DNA of 64,000 nt, from NCBI GenBank assembly GCA_032358165.1, contig JAALGY010000042.1:62001-126000 (forward strand), read 5' to 3'. The DNA comes from Diplosphaera chodatii (lineage: Eukaryota > Chlorophyta > Trebouxiophyceae > Prasiolales > Stichococcaceae). Numbering within the stretch: position 1 is the first letter of the stretch; each line of letters opens with the position of its first letter. This document shows positions 1 through 12,165 of the stretch, piece after piece. The notes under the pieces are model-generated. The model did not search any database and was not told the DNA's origin. It saw only the letters and a list, made by a program, of their open reading frames with translations. A program made the position numbers and the translations under genes.

Positions 1-1978
1 CAGACTAGACTAGACAAGCCCCGGTCCGCATGGTGTGTCATGCGTTGACATCAGGGGTGTTATATCGGCTGCCGGGTGCTCTCAAACTATAGGTACCTCG
101 CATGTAATTGGAAAGATCTATATCGAAGACATCTTCCGCACGTGCGTGTATGCTGCAATCACTCACCCGTTCCATGCTCGAGCTGGCGCTGGACCGTCTG
201 CTGCGAGCCCGGCGTGCCTGTCGACTGGACCGAGGCTGGTTGTGCTTCACCATCTGGAAGTCGCCGCTGTTACAAACGTAACAGCTGCTGGCTGCGATGT
301 CGCCACAGGACGGACCGCCTGAAACCGGTGCGTGCTATCTAGTTGCCGCACGTAGGCGCGAATGGAACGGAAGTGCTATGTGCGTGTCAGCGAGAGCCTC
401 ATATCCTGCTGAAGAGCAGATCCCGCTCCAAGACACAGTCGAGTGCATCGCGCCGCAGCTGACAGTGCGCATGCAGGACGAACGCTCCCTCGCGCTGCAT
501 ACACCCCTGTCGTTAACCGTGGCGTGTGCTCACAGACTTCCTACTGCTGGTTCATCAGCTGCGCTCGCATCCGGCCCACCTGTCGGCTTATGAACAGTTC
601 GATGCATGGCCTGGAATTCAAATGAAAGGTGGATGTATGCCGCCAACATGTTTGCCGAAGATGGCGGCTTGCTTGGCTGGTACACGACAAAACTACATCT
701 TGGATCAGCTGTTGGAACGCATGAGCAGTGTTCCTCGGTACAACAGCTACGACCAGGTCCAACCAGTAGCAGAAGTAGCAGTGGAGCCGGCATGCATCCT
801 GGGGACTAATTCCAATAAGCCTGCTTGTTGCTCGCCCCTTGCGCCCTCGCTGATGCACGCCCAATGCATGTGCGTGCCATCACATCATCTTCTGCTGACT
901 GCCGTTTGTGCCTGCAATGGAAGCAGACTCATCAATGAGCTGCCACCGGTGTATAAGGGCACGTGCACTGCAAGGCTGGGTAGCGCCCTGACCATTGCAT
1001 GTTGCACAGCGGTGCCAGTGATCCACTGATTCAGATGGCGGCATGGCATCCAGGTCCAGCAGAGAGAGCTTGGAGCGCAGTGTTCCTGCAGTGCATTCCG
1101 AACCCATAGCCGGTGTCGCACTTCTGAGTAGCCCTTGCAGCAACCCAATAAAAGAAATGATGAGCTTGGTAGTCTCCCGCTGGCTGTGGTCAGTGAACTC
1201 CGATGACCATCAGCTGTGTATGCGTGCACAGTGAACACGTGGTATCTGATGTCAACACTTCAGGTGGTGCAGGTCCACTGGTTGGTTTGGGCATGCGAGA
1301 TCCTGCGCAGGCATCCACATGACGGCAAGGCAGTCTGCTTCAGCATGGGCACACTGCCAGCCACGCCGTGAGGGGCTGCGGGTCAGACTGCTGCATGATC
1401 TGCATATGCTGTGCTAGCAGCCGGGCCATGCGACATCAATTGGTGCACCTTGGCGTTGCCGCACGGCGCAACCAGGCACCCAAAAGGTCCGAGCTCTGAA
1501 CCCCACTCCCATGCATGCTGAGTCGCACATCCTGATGATATCCCGCACTTGTGACGTAGAATTAAGTGTTTGGCGTTGGTGAGACCTGATCACTGGCAGG
1601 CGTTGACCATCCTGCAGCATGCGCCAATGCCCGCACTGATGTCTGGGCGCCATGTGATGCAGCAGGTGACAGCATGTGGGGCCACCGAGGGCTGAGAAGC
1701 ATGCATATCTCGCATGTGAGCCAATTGTCATGCACGATGAGCGTCCAAACCGATTGCTGGGGTGGTACAACCCGCTGTCTGACGTGGCATCAAAACCCTG
1801 ATGCACTCACTGCACTGCCTCGGCTGAGAGTGACAATTTGCCAAGCTTCATGCTACACTGGTCTCATTCCTGAAGCCTAGGTGAAGCTGCAGCTCGGTCA
1901 TCTCATTGACAGCCTGCGTGGCAAGATCCCTTGAGGCTAGGCAGTGCGCCTGCGCAGTGCTGCAGGCCATGCACTCAG
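1..1978. other. No supported gene; probably upstream exons/introns of the gene ending at 2275
   Basis: Short open frames occur on both strands, but none has a family motif or a convincing chain of in-phase splice sites. Two plus-strand stretches look weakly coding: about 165-270, which reads MLELALDRLLRARRACRLDR, and about 690-763, which reads YILDQLLERMSSVPRYNSYD and is followed by a possible GT donor. Either could be an upstream exon of the gene ending at 2275, but I could not join them with certainty. Confidence 0.4.
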
Positions 1979-2275
1979 AAGTTCAGTGAGGGCTACTGGT
2001 ACCCATTGAAGGATATGCAGACTGCAGATACAGTCCAGGAGCGTCTGCATGTACTGTTCCAGCAGCAGCACAAGATCACCGTCGAGGATCTGCTAGCCGT
2101 GGTTCAGAGCCCTGATGACCTGCGCAGCAACGCATTCGGCTGGGCTGTCCACAAGCTTATCTGGAGGCTGGACAGCAAATCACAGGAGTACCGCGACCTG
2201 AAGGACTTTGTGCGGGGCGTCGGCCGCTTCGGGGGCACGTCAGGCAAGCTGGAGAAAGCAGCCAAGCAGGATTGA
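1979..2275 (+). CDS. C-terminal exon of an unrecognised protein (partial)
   Basis: An acceptor (gcactcag) sits just before 1979 and an open frame of 98 codons runs to a TGA at 2273-2275. It begins KFSEGYWYPLKDMQTADTV and ends GKLEKAAKQD. The product is hydrophilic, with no membrane segment or signal, and contains aromatic/charged stretches such as FGWAVHKLIWRLD and YRDLKDFVRGVGRFGG. The frame can be read back to an ATG at 1931, but the splice acceptor fits better, so this is probably the last exon of a longer gene whose earlier exons lie in 1-1930 or left of the window. I do not recognise the family and assign no function. It is convergent with the starch synthase gene. Confidence 0.55.
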   Translation, partial: KFSEGYWYPLKDMQTADTVQERLHVLFQQQHKITVEDLLAVVQSPDDLRSNAFGWAVHKLIWRLDSKSQEYRDLKDFVRGVGRFGGTSGKLEKAAKQD

Positions 2276-3077
2276 CTGGCGCACCAATGCTGCCCGCGGC
2301 ATCGGCGCTGTTGACAAGTGAACAATGCAGACGTGTGTAGCTCTCGAATGCGGCGCCAGACTACACCGGTTGCTGTGTATATGTCTATCTGTGCGTTTCT
2401 TCTCAGCATGTTGCCTCATATGTCTGAGAAGCCTCATCCATAGGCACGTACGGACGTATTGGATGTACTAACAGTGCGCTGTGCTGCTTTTTGTGTGCTG
2501 CAACTGAGGCTACTGCAGCATAACATGTACACTTTGCCTGCCATACAGGCGACTCAACGCATCCACGGTCACCAGTCTGACTAGTTTGCATGCTCTCGAT
2601 CGCCTATGATTTTGACTGCCTTGGGTATGGTATGCTATCCACTGTCGTGCCAAGGCAGCTTGTGAGATACTATTTGTGCAGTGTCGTAGGAGACATGAAC
2701 ATGCACGTTCGCCAGATGCAGAGCAGGGAGTTATGTCGTAGGGGTTTGGCGCTGATCAGACACAATGGACCGCAAAATAGAGATGGCAATCCCCCGAGCT
2801 ATCGCCTTATCAAGTCGCACACGTCTATCTCTTTAGTGCCGCAAACATCAAGTCGACGTACTGCTGCGATGGTATCAGCCAACTCCTATGGCGGCATAGC
2901 ACAAGCAGGCAATTAGCCACGATAGAAGCACGACGCACTGGATTTGCAAAGGCGTGCGGTGCACTTTAATTGCACATACAATGTGCTCTGCGCGGCTGCA
3001 CTGCACAGTGTTGCATTCATTTTGCAGTCGTTCAGTGGCTTGGGCCTACGCACGGATGCACAATGTACTGTGCTGCC
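2276..3077. other. Convergent intergenic region
   Basis: This holds the 3' flanks of the gene ending at 2275 and of starch synthase III (stop at 3078-3080). I searched the minus strand for a further starch synthase exon carrying the usual extra C-terminal residues of the family and found none. No other gene is supported. Confidence 0.5.
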
Positions 3078-6000
3078 TCACCAGTCCTGCTCCATGATAC
3101 GACGCGTGAGGTCGGCCCACTCCTGCTTGTCCGTGTACCACATTGTCAGTGCCCTGCGCACAGCCAAAACACCAGCATTGGCCGTCAGGTTGTCAGCTGC
3201 AGCTTGCGCTGTGACGACGGTTTGCTAAGCATTTGCTGCCACACAGAGCCAGCCGCATGCAGCCCGACAGGTAGGTAGCAGCTAGGCCCCTGGCAAGGCT
3301 GACTGCCTGCAGAGTATGATGTCTTTGACACCAAACTGCAACCGCTGTCTCCGACTATCCTAAGAACTATCCAGCATCGCTGTGCAAGGACAGCACACCT
3401 GTTGAGCGCGTAGTCGAGGGCATTGCTGTCGGTGCCCTCGAAGCTGAAGCCGTTGGGGATGTGGCCCGCGTCGGCGGCGCGCTCCCCGTCATCGTCCACG
3501 TCGAACACCGTGTCCGCCAGGCCGCCGGTGCGCCGCACCACCGGGACTGTCCCGTACCTATAGGCAAGTCAAATGGGACGCCTTAGTGTGATGTTTTGTT
3601 GACAGATGCATCAGCAGCATGTCAGCAGGCTTAGATGGGGTGGTTCCTGCTTTTAAGGTTTGCGTCGGCAAAGAGTGCACTTCAAACAGTGTACAGTAAC
3701 AACAGTGACTGTCCTGCCGCTCAGCTGGGAGGCTCTTTTGTCGCCTCATTGATCAGTGCTCACCGCATGGCGATCATCTGCGTCAGGCCGCACGGCTCGA
3801 ACATGCTCGGCACCAGCAGGATGTCCGCCCCAGCGTATATGAGGTGGCTGAGCGGCTCGTCGTACTCGAAGTGGAAGCGGCACCGGTCGCCGTGCTGCGC
3901 GTGCAGCTGCCCCGCCAGGCCGTCGAACTCGCCCTGCAGCAGTGGTGGCGGACAGTGAGCAGGGTAGTGGGAGGAGCGCCGCGCGCCTTGCGTGCGAGGT
4001 GGACGCTGCAGCGGCTGCGCTGCTGGGCAGGCAGCCGGCCCGGCGCATCAGGCTCGCCTTGCAGCTGAGGCAGCGCGCAGCAGGAGGCGCTGCTGCCGGG
4101 CAAACAGGCGGGCTTCCGAGCGGTGGTGCCAACTTTGCGACCGGCGGCTGGCCGGTGTAGCGGTCTCCCCACGAAGTGTGGCCCACCTGGACGCGGGGGT
4201 CGGGCGCCGAGCCCAGCAGCACGAACTGGCCGCCCCGCTCCAGGGTGCGCCAGGCCGCGTGCTTGATGAGGTGCGTGCCCTTCTGGTGCGTCAGCCGGGT
4301 GACGACCTGCAGGCGGGTCGCACGCTCGCGCTGAGTGTGGCGCGCGCTGTGCCTCTGAGTGCTTGCAGGCAGGCTGTGGCAGGGTGCAGATGGTAGGCCG
4401 CAGTTGCGGGCATGCGCCCGGTCGGGCCGGCAGGTAGACTCAGCCGTCGCAGCTGCAGAGACACGCTGGTGCGGGTGCGGCGCAGCATGCGGCTCACCGC
4501 TGCCATGGGCAGGTCGGCGTCCGACAGCCCGAAGCGCCGCCGGATCTCCGCCTTGGCGGCCGCCTTGCCCTCCGCCACATCCGCCGGCCCATAGTTCCTA
4601 CAGACCAGGCGACGGCAACTCCAGCAGGGGCGCGCTCAGGCTCGGCCATGGGCCTGGACCCCAGGCGTACGGGACCACACGACAAGGTGCCTTGAGGCCT
4701 GCTCCTTGCTGTCAGGGTGTCTCAGGCGGTCCTGATGGGACGAGGCTGGGAGCGCTGCCACGGGGCGTCTGTCAAGGCGCCACAGGGCACCTGGGCAGGA
4801 AGGCGTCCTGCTCCGGGTCCCAGATGTCCTGGTCGATGCCGTTGCGGATGCCGTAGAACTTGCCGAAGTGTGGCGCCACCGCCGGGTGCCCGCTCACCTG
4901 CGCAGCAGCGCTCACAAAGGGTTTAGGGTTTAGGGTTTAGACGCTGCTTTCCTGCGGTAGCAGCCTGGAACAGGCTCGGCGGGTGCCGAGCGCTGCTGGC
5001 GGTCGGTCGCCCATGCGCTTCGCAGGCACGGCTGGGTGCCAAGCAGCTGGAATGGGAGTCTCAGGCCAGCTGGCGTGGATGCTGTCTTGCCTGCGCTTCA
5101 CGCCTGCAGGGTTAACCAGCACATGCACGATCCCATGGACACACCCCGCGCACCTCTGTTGCGTAGGTCGGGGACACCGTCGTGCCAGCCGCCGCAGCTG
5201 CCATGGCGCGCCTGCACGGTAACGCATGGTGTCACCAGCACCTGCTGACGCACACCCAGACGGCTGACGCGACAAGCCCAAGCCGCAACTCCACGGCAGC
5301 AGGCTGAGCCGCACCCGATGAGGTCCGCGCCGTAGTTGAGGTTGTGGATGGTGAACAGGGTTTTGGCGCCGCCCAGGTCCGCCCACGTCACCGGCGCCGT
5401 CGGCCAGTCGTGGCAGTGCACGATGTCCGGCCTGGGTTGCCAGCACACAGCACTTCACCAGGTTCTGCGCTCTTGGTCGCAGGACCGGGCCAGGTCGCGG
5501 CGCAGCCCGTCTGACCTCCTGAGCTTGGCAGCAGTGCTGCGCAGCAACCGGCGGCTCCCACACGCAACCCCATTCCCGCCACAGCTAGCACGTCAGCTGC
5601 TTCAACCTCACCCGTGACACAGCGGTACCATGCCCCAAACCTGCTCCCGGGCCTCACTGACAGCGCTCACTTGTGGTCGCTGGTGCGCAGGTACTCGGCG
5701 GCCGCCCCGCAGAACCAGGCGAAGCGGCTGGCGTCGTCGTTGCGCCCGTACACGCAGCCCACCCAGAAGATGCCGTTCTGCGGCTCCAGGAAGGTCGTGT
5801 GCAGCTCTGCAGCGCAGCGTCAGCAACGATCTGCGGCAATCAGCAGCAAACTGCAGAGCAGCACAGCTTGCCCATCCGCTGGCATACCAAGGACGCTGCC
5901 GCTCTGTACACGACATGGCTAGTAACAACCAAGGGCACAGCCAAGGCAACAACCAAGGCACAGCCTGAGAGCCTGAAGGCGAGGTGGTAAGCAGCTGGAG

Positions 6001-9000
6001 TTTGAGGTCCGGACCTTCGACGATGCCCTGCCACACGCGCACTTGCACCCCCGCATGCCAAAACTCCTTCGTCTGCCGCAGGTCGCTGATTAGGTCGTAC
6101 TTCAGCACATCGTACTTCGGCAGCACCTGCGCAATGCAATCGAGGTTTTAGGGTTGCAGAGTTCACAACCACACAGTTGCAGTGCACCGTAGTCAGCTGA
6201 TGGGGACTCCACTACTGGTCCCTTCAGGGGGCTGCACACACAGGTGACAAGCTGCTACCAGAGTTGCTCTTCTCTTGACAACACAATAAGCGGTGTCAGG
6301 CTCAGGAAGCAGTTGTTGGTGCAGTCAGCCCACCACAGACACATCGTGGCCCTCCTCCTGTACAGCGCGCCCCAACGCAGTGACGACATCGCCCATGCCG
6401 CCCACCTGTGCACAGAGGATATGACCCATTAGCACCGTTCGCTGCGCAGATGTAGTCAGGTTGATCCTGCATCTCGCTTGTCGGATCAGCACCCCTGACA
6501 CCCCTGTGGCGGGGTGTCGGGTGCCAGCCAGGGAGCAACATTGCTGCACCCTACCTTTGGTTCAGCGTTCAAACCATGTCATTCATAACGAACCTTAAAA
6601 CCAGATAAGCCTTTACCCACCTTGGCGACTGGCGCCATCTCGACGGTGACGTGCGCGACGCGCAGCCGCACCGGCTCCCCCCTGCCGCCCGACACCGGCA
6701 CGTGGTAGTCCTGCAGCGTGCACGGTGTGATCACTTCTGAGTTACGTGGCTCGATAGCCCCGGCGCAGCCGCTTGCAGGGGGCTGGTCATGTGATGTGGG
6801 CAGCAGCAGCACACAGGCCTCCAGCCCATGGGGCCCACACAAGCAGCACCACCTTGCTGATCACATGCATGCCAGCAATGGCCGTTCAGGAAGCAAGAGG
6901 CAGGAAGCAGGGGAAGGCCCCCACCAGGCCGCCGTTGTTGTCGTAGAAGCCGCCGTGCAGGTCGCCGGTGTTGCTGAACACCATGTCCATGAACTGCGCG
7001 TCCGCCGGCACCTGAGCGGTCCGGCAAGGGTGTGATGTGTAGCTGAAAACGGAATGCAACCCATGTGCGTTCAAGTGAGCAAGCGAGAAGCAGACAGTGA
7101 TGCAAAACAGCGAGCCAGCCCTATGTTGCTGCGCTCACGTCCACGCTGGCCTTCAGGAAGGCGAGGTTGCCAGAGGGGTCGGCGGGCTGCATGCGTCGCG
7201 GCAGGTAGCACTCTGGATGCGTCCACCTGCAGGGCAGACGGCATGGTCCAAGTGCTGAAAGGGTGCGGACTGCACCGCAACAGCTTGCCAGCTGCCCAAG
7301 CCCAATTGTCGGCACCAAGCAAGACCGTGTCTCGACAGGGTGCAACCGCCCGTCCCAGCGCATCATACCACCTGTCCCTGCAGTGCATTTCCCGACCGCA
7401 CTTTCGGCGCACCTGTTCCAGCAGCCGCGCAGCCAGACCTCGGGGCGGCCCCGCAGCACCGTCGCGTCCGGGTTGTAGAACACCGTCACCGGCGCCCCAG
7501 CCCCCGGGGTGACGGGGTCGGTGTACAGCACCGTGCGCTGCGTCTCCCGCCGCCGCCGCTGCGCCCGCGCCTGGGGCATCAAGCTTGACGCTGTTCCTTT
7601 GTTGGGCTTGAGTCACTGTTGCAGCTGGAGGTGCAGGGGAGATGGCGGCGTCACAGAAGGAACTGCACAGTCGCCAGGCGTGGCAGGCGCAATGTGCATA
7701 CCAAAAGGCTGTGAGCAAACAAGCATTCCTGCTGCCACACCACACCTTTGCGAGGACGCGGTCGTAGGCTGCCTTGCTGGCCCGGTCCACAGACTGCTGC
7801 TCATCCTCCTCCGGCCCCTGCAACAACAGCGAGGTTTGCGTGTGTCGGTTGCGATCGCAGCCCACAAATATTTCACAGCTGCCTGTGCGCCGAGCTGCTC
7901 TAGGCAGCATCACGCCGCCGCGAGTGCAGCAGCGCATTTGCGAGCGGCAGCACCCTGCAAACCCCAAAGCCCGCACCCTCAGCAGCTTTGCGAGGTGGGC
8001 TTCCAGGGCCGCGCCGTGCAGCGCGCCGCCCACCCCGGAGTGGAAGTCCGCCTGCCCGTTGTTGTCCCACGCCCTCTCGGCGGCGTCCGACAGCACAAAG
8101 TCCAGCTGCGCGGCGGTGCGGGGCACCTCGATGCGGGCGCTCCACCAGTCGCCGTCCGGCAGCGCCATCGCCTCCACCTGCAACGGAGCGTACATGGTCT
8201 TAAACCTCATGCCGATGCTCGATGACTAGGCGCGGCAAAGCGCTGAGCTGCACCGGACTGGCTCCATGAGCCCTCACACTGTACGCGGCGCAATGCAGAG
8301 CAGTCCAGTGCAGCACGTTGCCACTCAGTAGCACCAGCTGCCTGGCGACGCACACATCTGAGATGGGGATGCACAAACATGCCAGTGTGCCCTGCGGCTG
8401 GTGGCGGGGCACACCTCTTCTCGCGGCATCTGCGTGAGCGGCGCATGGGTCAGGTCCTCCTGCCACCAGCCGTCGTAGCCCCAGTGCGCGACCACATCGC
8501 GCGCATGCCTGCAGCGGCCATGCGTGAGGCTTGGTGCTGACACATTGGCGCACAGACTTGCTGTGCACACGGTGCTGCACACATGGAGAGCACGGAGGCA
8601 TGTGTTCAAGCCTTCAGCATGCTCAGAGCCGTCCGCAGTCACAGTGGCTTCACCGCTGTGCAGTCCTACTGTGCGGCCCCAGACCCACTGCGATGCACCT
8701 GAGGGCGCCGTGGGCCTTGTTGTAGGCCAGGACGGCGGTGCTGCCGGCCGCCGGCGGCGCCGGCCGCCAGGCGAACACCCCCGGCAGCCCGTCCTGCAGC
8801 CGGAAGCCCTGGAGCGGCGCCCCCCGCCGCTCGGCCGCCACCTTGGCCGCCTCCGCCCGCACCAGCGCCGCCTGCTGTTCTCTTGCCCTGCGCATAGGGT
8901 CTCGGCTTCAGGCTTATGGTGGGTACTCCAGCCATGTGCCTGCGCAATGACCCGCCGTACCATGATTGCGCTGGCTACGGCTTGTCATCGTGAAGCCAGG

Positions 9001-12000
9001 TGTTTGGCGTCCAGCATCCCAGCTGTATAGTCAGTGAGTTTCACACTTGCCAGTGCGCATACAAGCATGACTGTGTGCGGCCTCTGCGCATCAAGCGTGC
9101 ACTGTGCACGTCTGCCGGACACTTGGCGTCACCTTTCCCGCGCGGCCTCCGCCTCGCGGGCGGCCACCTGCAGCTGCTCCTCCCACAGCCGCGCCTCCTC
9201 CTCTTCCAGCGCCTGCACAGCTCAGGTCGAAGAGTTTTCACGCACTTCTGACGCCAAACTTGCAGCCTCACGGCGCTTTGTGGTCTGATGGGGTGCCCAG
9301 GGGCTGCGGCGGCACACCAGCGGCTGATGTGTCGGAGGCGTGCACGGGCTGCGCAGCCTGGGCTCGGGTGTGGCAGCAGGAAGCAGGAAGCAGGCCCGCA
9401 CCTGCAGGCGCTCTGTCTCGGCGGCCTCGAAGGCGGCCGCGTGCTCCGCCAGGATGGCCTCCTCTGTGGTGGCCCCCTCCAGCTCGAGCGTGAAGTTGCG
9501 CTGCCTGCGCCGGCCAGCAGCGGGCTCAGCCACTGTGTGCACGCATTTGCATGCGACCGTGCTCAGATCAGGGCTCCGACGTCACCGGCGGTGCCAGCTC
9601 GAGCACCGCGCCGCGCTGCCAGTGCTGCTGGACATCTTAAGCGTGTGACACGCAGGCAGGCACAGTGGTAGACAGCCTGGCCGATGACCACTGTGAGGAG
9701 CTCGTCCACGTGCAAGGATCCCGTTAACAGTCACAAATGGGCACGCACTGGTTGTTGTCGACGACGCCGGTGTCGGGGTCCGCCACCACGAACTCCAGCG
9801 CAAACAGCTGCCGCGGCGCCTCCAGGTCGGCCGCCCACCAGCTGCTGTTGGGCAGGTCCGCAAGCGCGGCCTCCTTGCTGCGAGCATCACGAATCGCAAA
9901 TGATGCCGTGCACCAGGCTCTCCTGCTGGGTGTCGCATCGGATGCTGCGGGCTGCCTGTCATCATGCCCCAGCGCCACAAGAGGAGGTGACGGGATGCAG
10001 GACAGAGACATGACAGCGGCAGTCAAGCGCATGTGAATGCGAGTGTGGCCACATGACCCAAGGCAGCAGTCAATTGATACATGAGTGCGGTGCCGCGCCT
10101 CATGGCCTGCTCCACGATGTGCTGCCAGTTGTTGAAGCCGGCCTTGACCTTCAGCCGGCGGCCGTGTCGCGCCGGCCCCCACAGCCGGTTGTACAGCAGC
10201 CGGTTGCGCCGGCCCGCCGCCACAGCGTCTGCAGGCAGGCAGGAGCTGGCGCCTCGGCCTTGTGCGGACACCACACAGTGCCTGCCACTCCCTCAGCCTG
10301 ACTGATCAGGCAGTGCCTGTGCAAAGCAGTCTTGATGCATGTATGTCCAACATCCTGTGCTGCAGAGTGGTACACAATCATGTATGACAGCAGATTGCGT
10401 CGAGGGGAACCTACTTGTGGGGAAGGCGAACACGCGGTCTCCGCGCTGCATGGCGGCCTCCGCCGCGCTGCGCAGCGCCGCGCTGCCATTCGGCTGCTCT
10501 GGCTCCGGCTCACCGGCTGCCGCTGCCGCTGCCTCTGCCTCTGCCTCAGGCGCAGCGCCTGACGCCGCCTGTTCCCTGTCTGCCGCTAATCCCTCCAGCA
10601 CCGCAGCGATGTCTCCTGGGTCGGCTGGTGACGCGCCGTTCTCCGCTGCGCTGCCGGCACGTCCGCTGACGCCCGCCGTTGCTGCGCTGCCGCCGTCGAC
10701 GCTGCCGCCGCTGGGCTCGGCGGTGCCGTCGCGGCTGCTGCTGGGTGATTCCAACGGTGAGTGATTGGCGACCTGCAGCGGATCCAGTGCTTCTGGATCA
10801 GCACCATAGGTAGAGACCCCGAAGGAACTTGCAGACCACAGTGTGTGTTGCATTCTGTTCACTGTGGAAGTGCCAGCAAGCGAGGCCTGGGTTGACTGTC
10901 CACTTTAAAGCCGCTTAACTATCCACGCTACAGACGGAGGCCTGCATAGGACATGGCCAGCAAGTGGTATGAACGTACCTTCTGCGACAGCTGCTGGTAC
11001 TTGACCTTCAGGCCCGACAGCCGCTCGGCGGCCGCGGCGCCGCCCACCGCCTGCTGCTCCACCAGCTCCTGCAGCGCCTGGTTCTCAGCCTGCGTGGCAA
11101 TATGAGCCCCATCAGCTCATTGCTCGCCACACCTCTGTTCGTGGCCTGTCGTATGGACAGCAGACCCTCCAACCGCCGCCGCAGCAGCGACCCAGGAGCG
11201 ACCGATAAGAGGCGGCAGGGCAGCAATGCCGGCTGCGCAAAGTGCCATGATGCATGCATGCCCTACGCATTGCAGGCCCTATGAGGGACGCCTTTGTGAC
11301 CGACAGAACCCATCTCACGCTACGCCATCAGCAGATAGGAGCAGCTCTGTTGGCCAAAGGTTCAGGGTTTAGCCCGGCACCTGCATGCGCTTCAGCTCCC
11401 GGCGGCTGAGGCGGCGCGGCTTGCCGTTGCCCTCGGCGGCCGCCGCAGCGCTGTCTGCCGCCGCCGCAGCCGCCACCACCTGCTCGGTCGCCTGCTGCAC
11501 CTGCCCCTCCAGCCTGCAGCCGCGAATCCATCCGTTGGGACTACAACAGACTGCCAAATGCTGTTGACGGCATGGCAGAAAGGCGGCAATCTCCTTTGTA
11601 GGCTCTGCAGTCTTGAATCGCTTCGGATGCGATCGGATGCTGGGGATTCTGCAGGGCTCACTCTTCGAGGTCGACGCTGCTGGTGGCCTCCCGCGCCGCC
11701 GCGGCCGCCGCCGCCTTCTCCTGCGCCAGCCGCTGCGCCAGCGCTCTGGCCGCCGAGATGCGCGCCGATACCTCCGCCCTGCAAGTCATACCTACACCAA
11801 CGTACATACTCGACCAGCTGCAACTGTCAGCGGCAGTTGCTGCAGCGAGCGTGGCTGCTGTGAAGCCCCCTGGGCCAGCTCGCGTTGCTGGAGCCAGACA
11901 TGCCACACACCTGGCTGCCTCCCGCTGCTCTACGGAGTCCATGGACTGGGTGGCGGCGCCGCCGCCGTCCCTGGACTTGCCATTGCCACCGCCGCGGCGC

Positions 12001-12165
12001 CCCGCCGCTGCCGAGACCACCCTGTGTCCAGACACCATCCACAGGCGACACTTACGACAGCCGTCACCTGATCAGGGATGTTGGAGGGCGCTGGGTAATG
12101 TCGCTGGAGATAGGCGGAGCATCGGACCAATGCGCAGCGCCCGACTGTTGATCACCATTCCACAC
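3078..12165 (-). CDS. Starch synthase III (GT5) with coiled coil and three CBM53 starch-binding modules
   Basis: Soluble starch synthase adding glucose from ADP-glucose to alpha-1,4-glucan in the chloroplast. Phase-consistent exons, 5' to 3' on the minus strand: 11911-12021, 11662-11778, 11381-11513, 10979-11089, 10415-10772, 10081-10228, 9749-9877, 9402-9504, 9133-9212, 8699-8887, 8415-8508, 7977-8177, 7746-7817, 7413-7570, 7139-7226, 6925-7011, 6621-6710, 6334-6405, 6015-6126, 5671-5806, 5315-5431, 5154-5211, 4791-4897, 4498-4597, 4187-4306, 3764-3933, 3399-3557, 3078-3153 (1164 aa). A tentative earlier exon is 12068-12165. Counting from 12021: coiled coil 1-160; CBM53 modules about 265-395 (KVKAGFNNW), 465-590 ([20 protein letters not shown]) and 620-745 ([12 protein letters not shown]); GT5 domain about 740-1164 with [48 protein letters not shown] and RRTGGL. 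This order is diagnostic of SSIII. The protein stops at RRIMEQDW, shorter than plant forms. The start codon and transit peptide are not resolved. Confidence 0.93.
4919..4940 (+). repeat. Interstitial telomere-like repeat, three GGGTTTA units
   Basis: Three perfect head-to-tail GGGTTTA units plus one further G lie in a starch synthase III intron (4898-5153). TTTAGGG is the plant and Chlorella-type telomere unit. Single degenerate copies (GGGTTTAG) also occur at about 11366 and 23262. It may be a telomerase-repair scar or a chance simple repeat. Confidence 0.8.
9376..9394 (+). repeat. Short tandem repeat, GCAGGAA units
   Basis: Two full GCAGGAA units and a partial third lie in a starch synthase III intron (9213-9401), seven bases inside its donor. 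On the transcribed strand this is a pyrimidine-rich TTCCTGC tract. The longer word GGCAGCAGGAAGC recurs elsewhere in the window. Confidence 0.6.

Noticed and set aside
7071..8210. 379-codon minus-strand open frame
   Set aside because: It reads through introns of starch synthase III; only parts (7746-7817 and 7977-8177) are real exons.
11827..12051. Alternative frame of starch synthase N-terminal exon (Gly/Arg/His-rich)
   Set aside because: Only the frame ending [12 protein letters not shown] joins in phase to the next coiled-coil exon.
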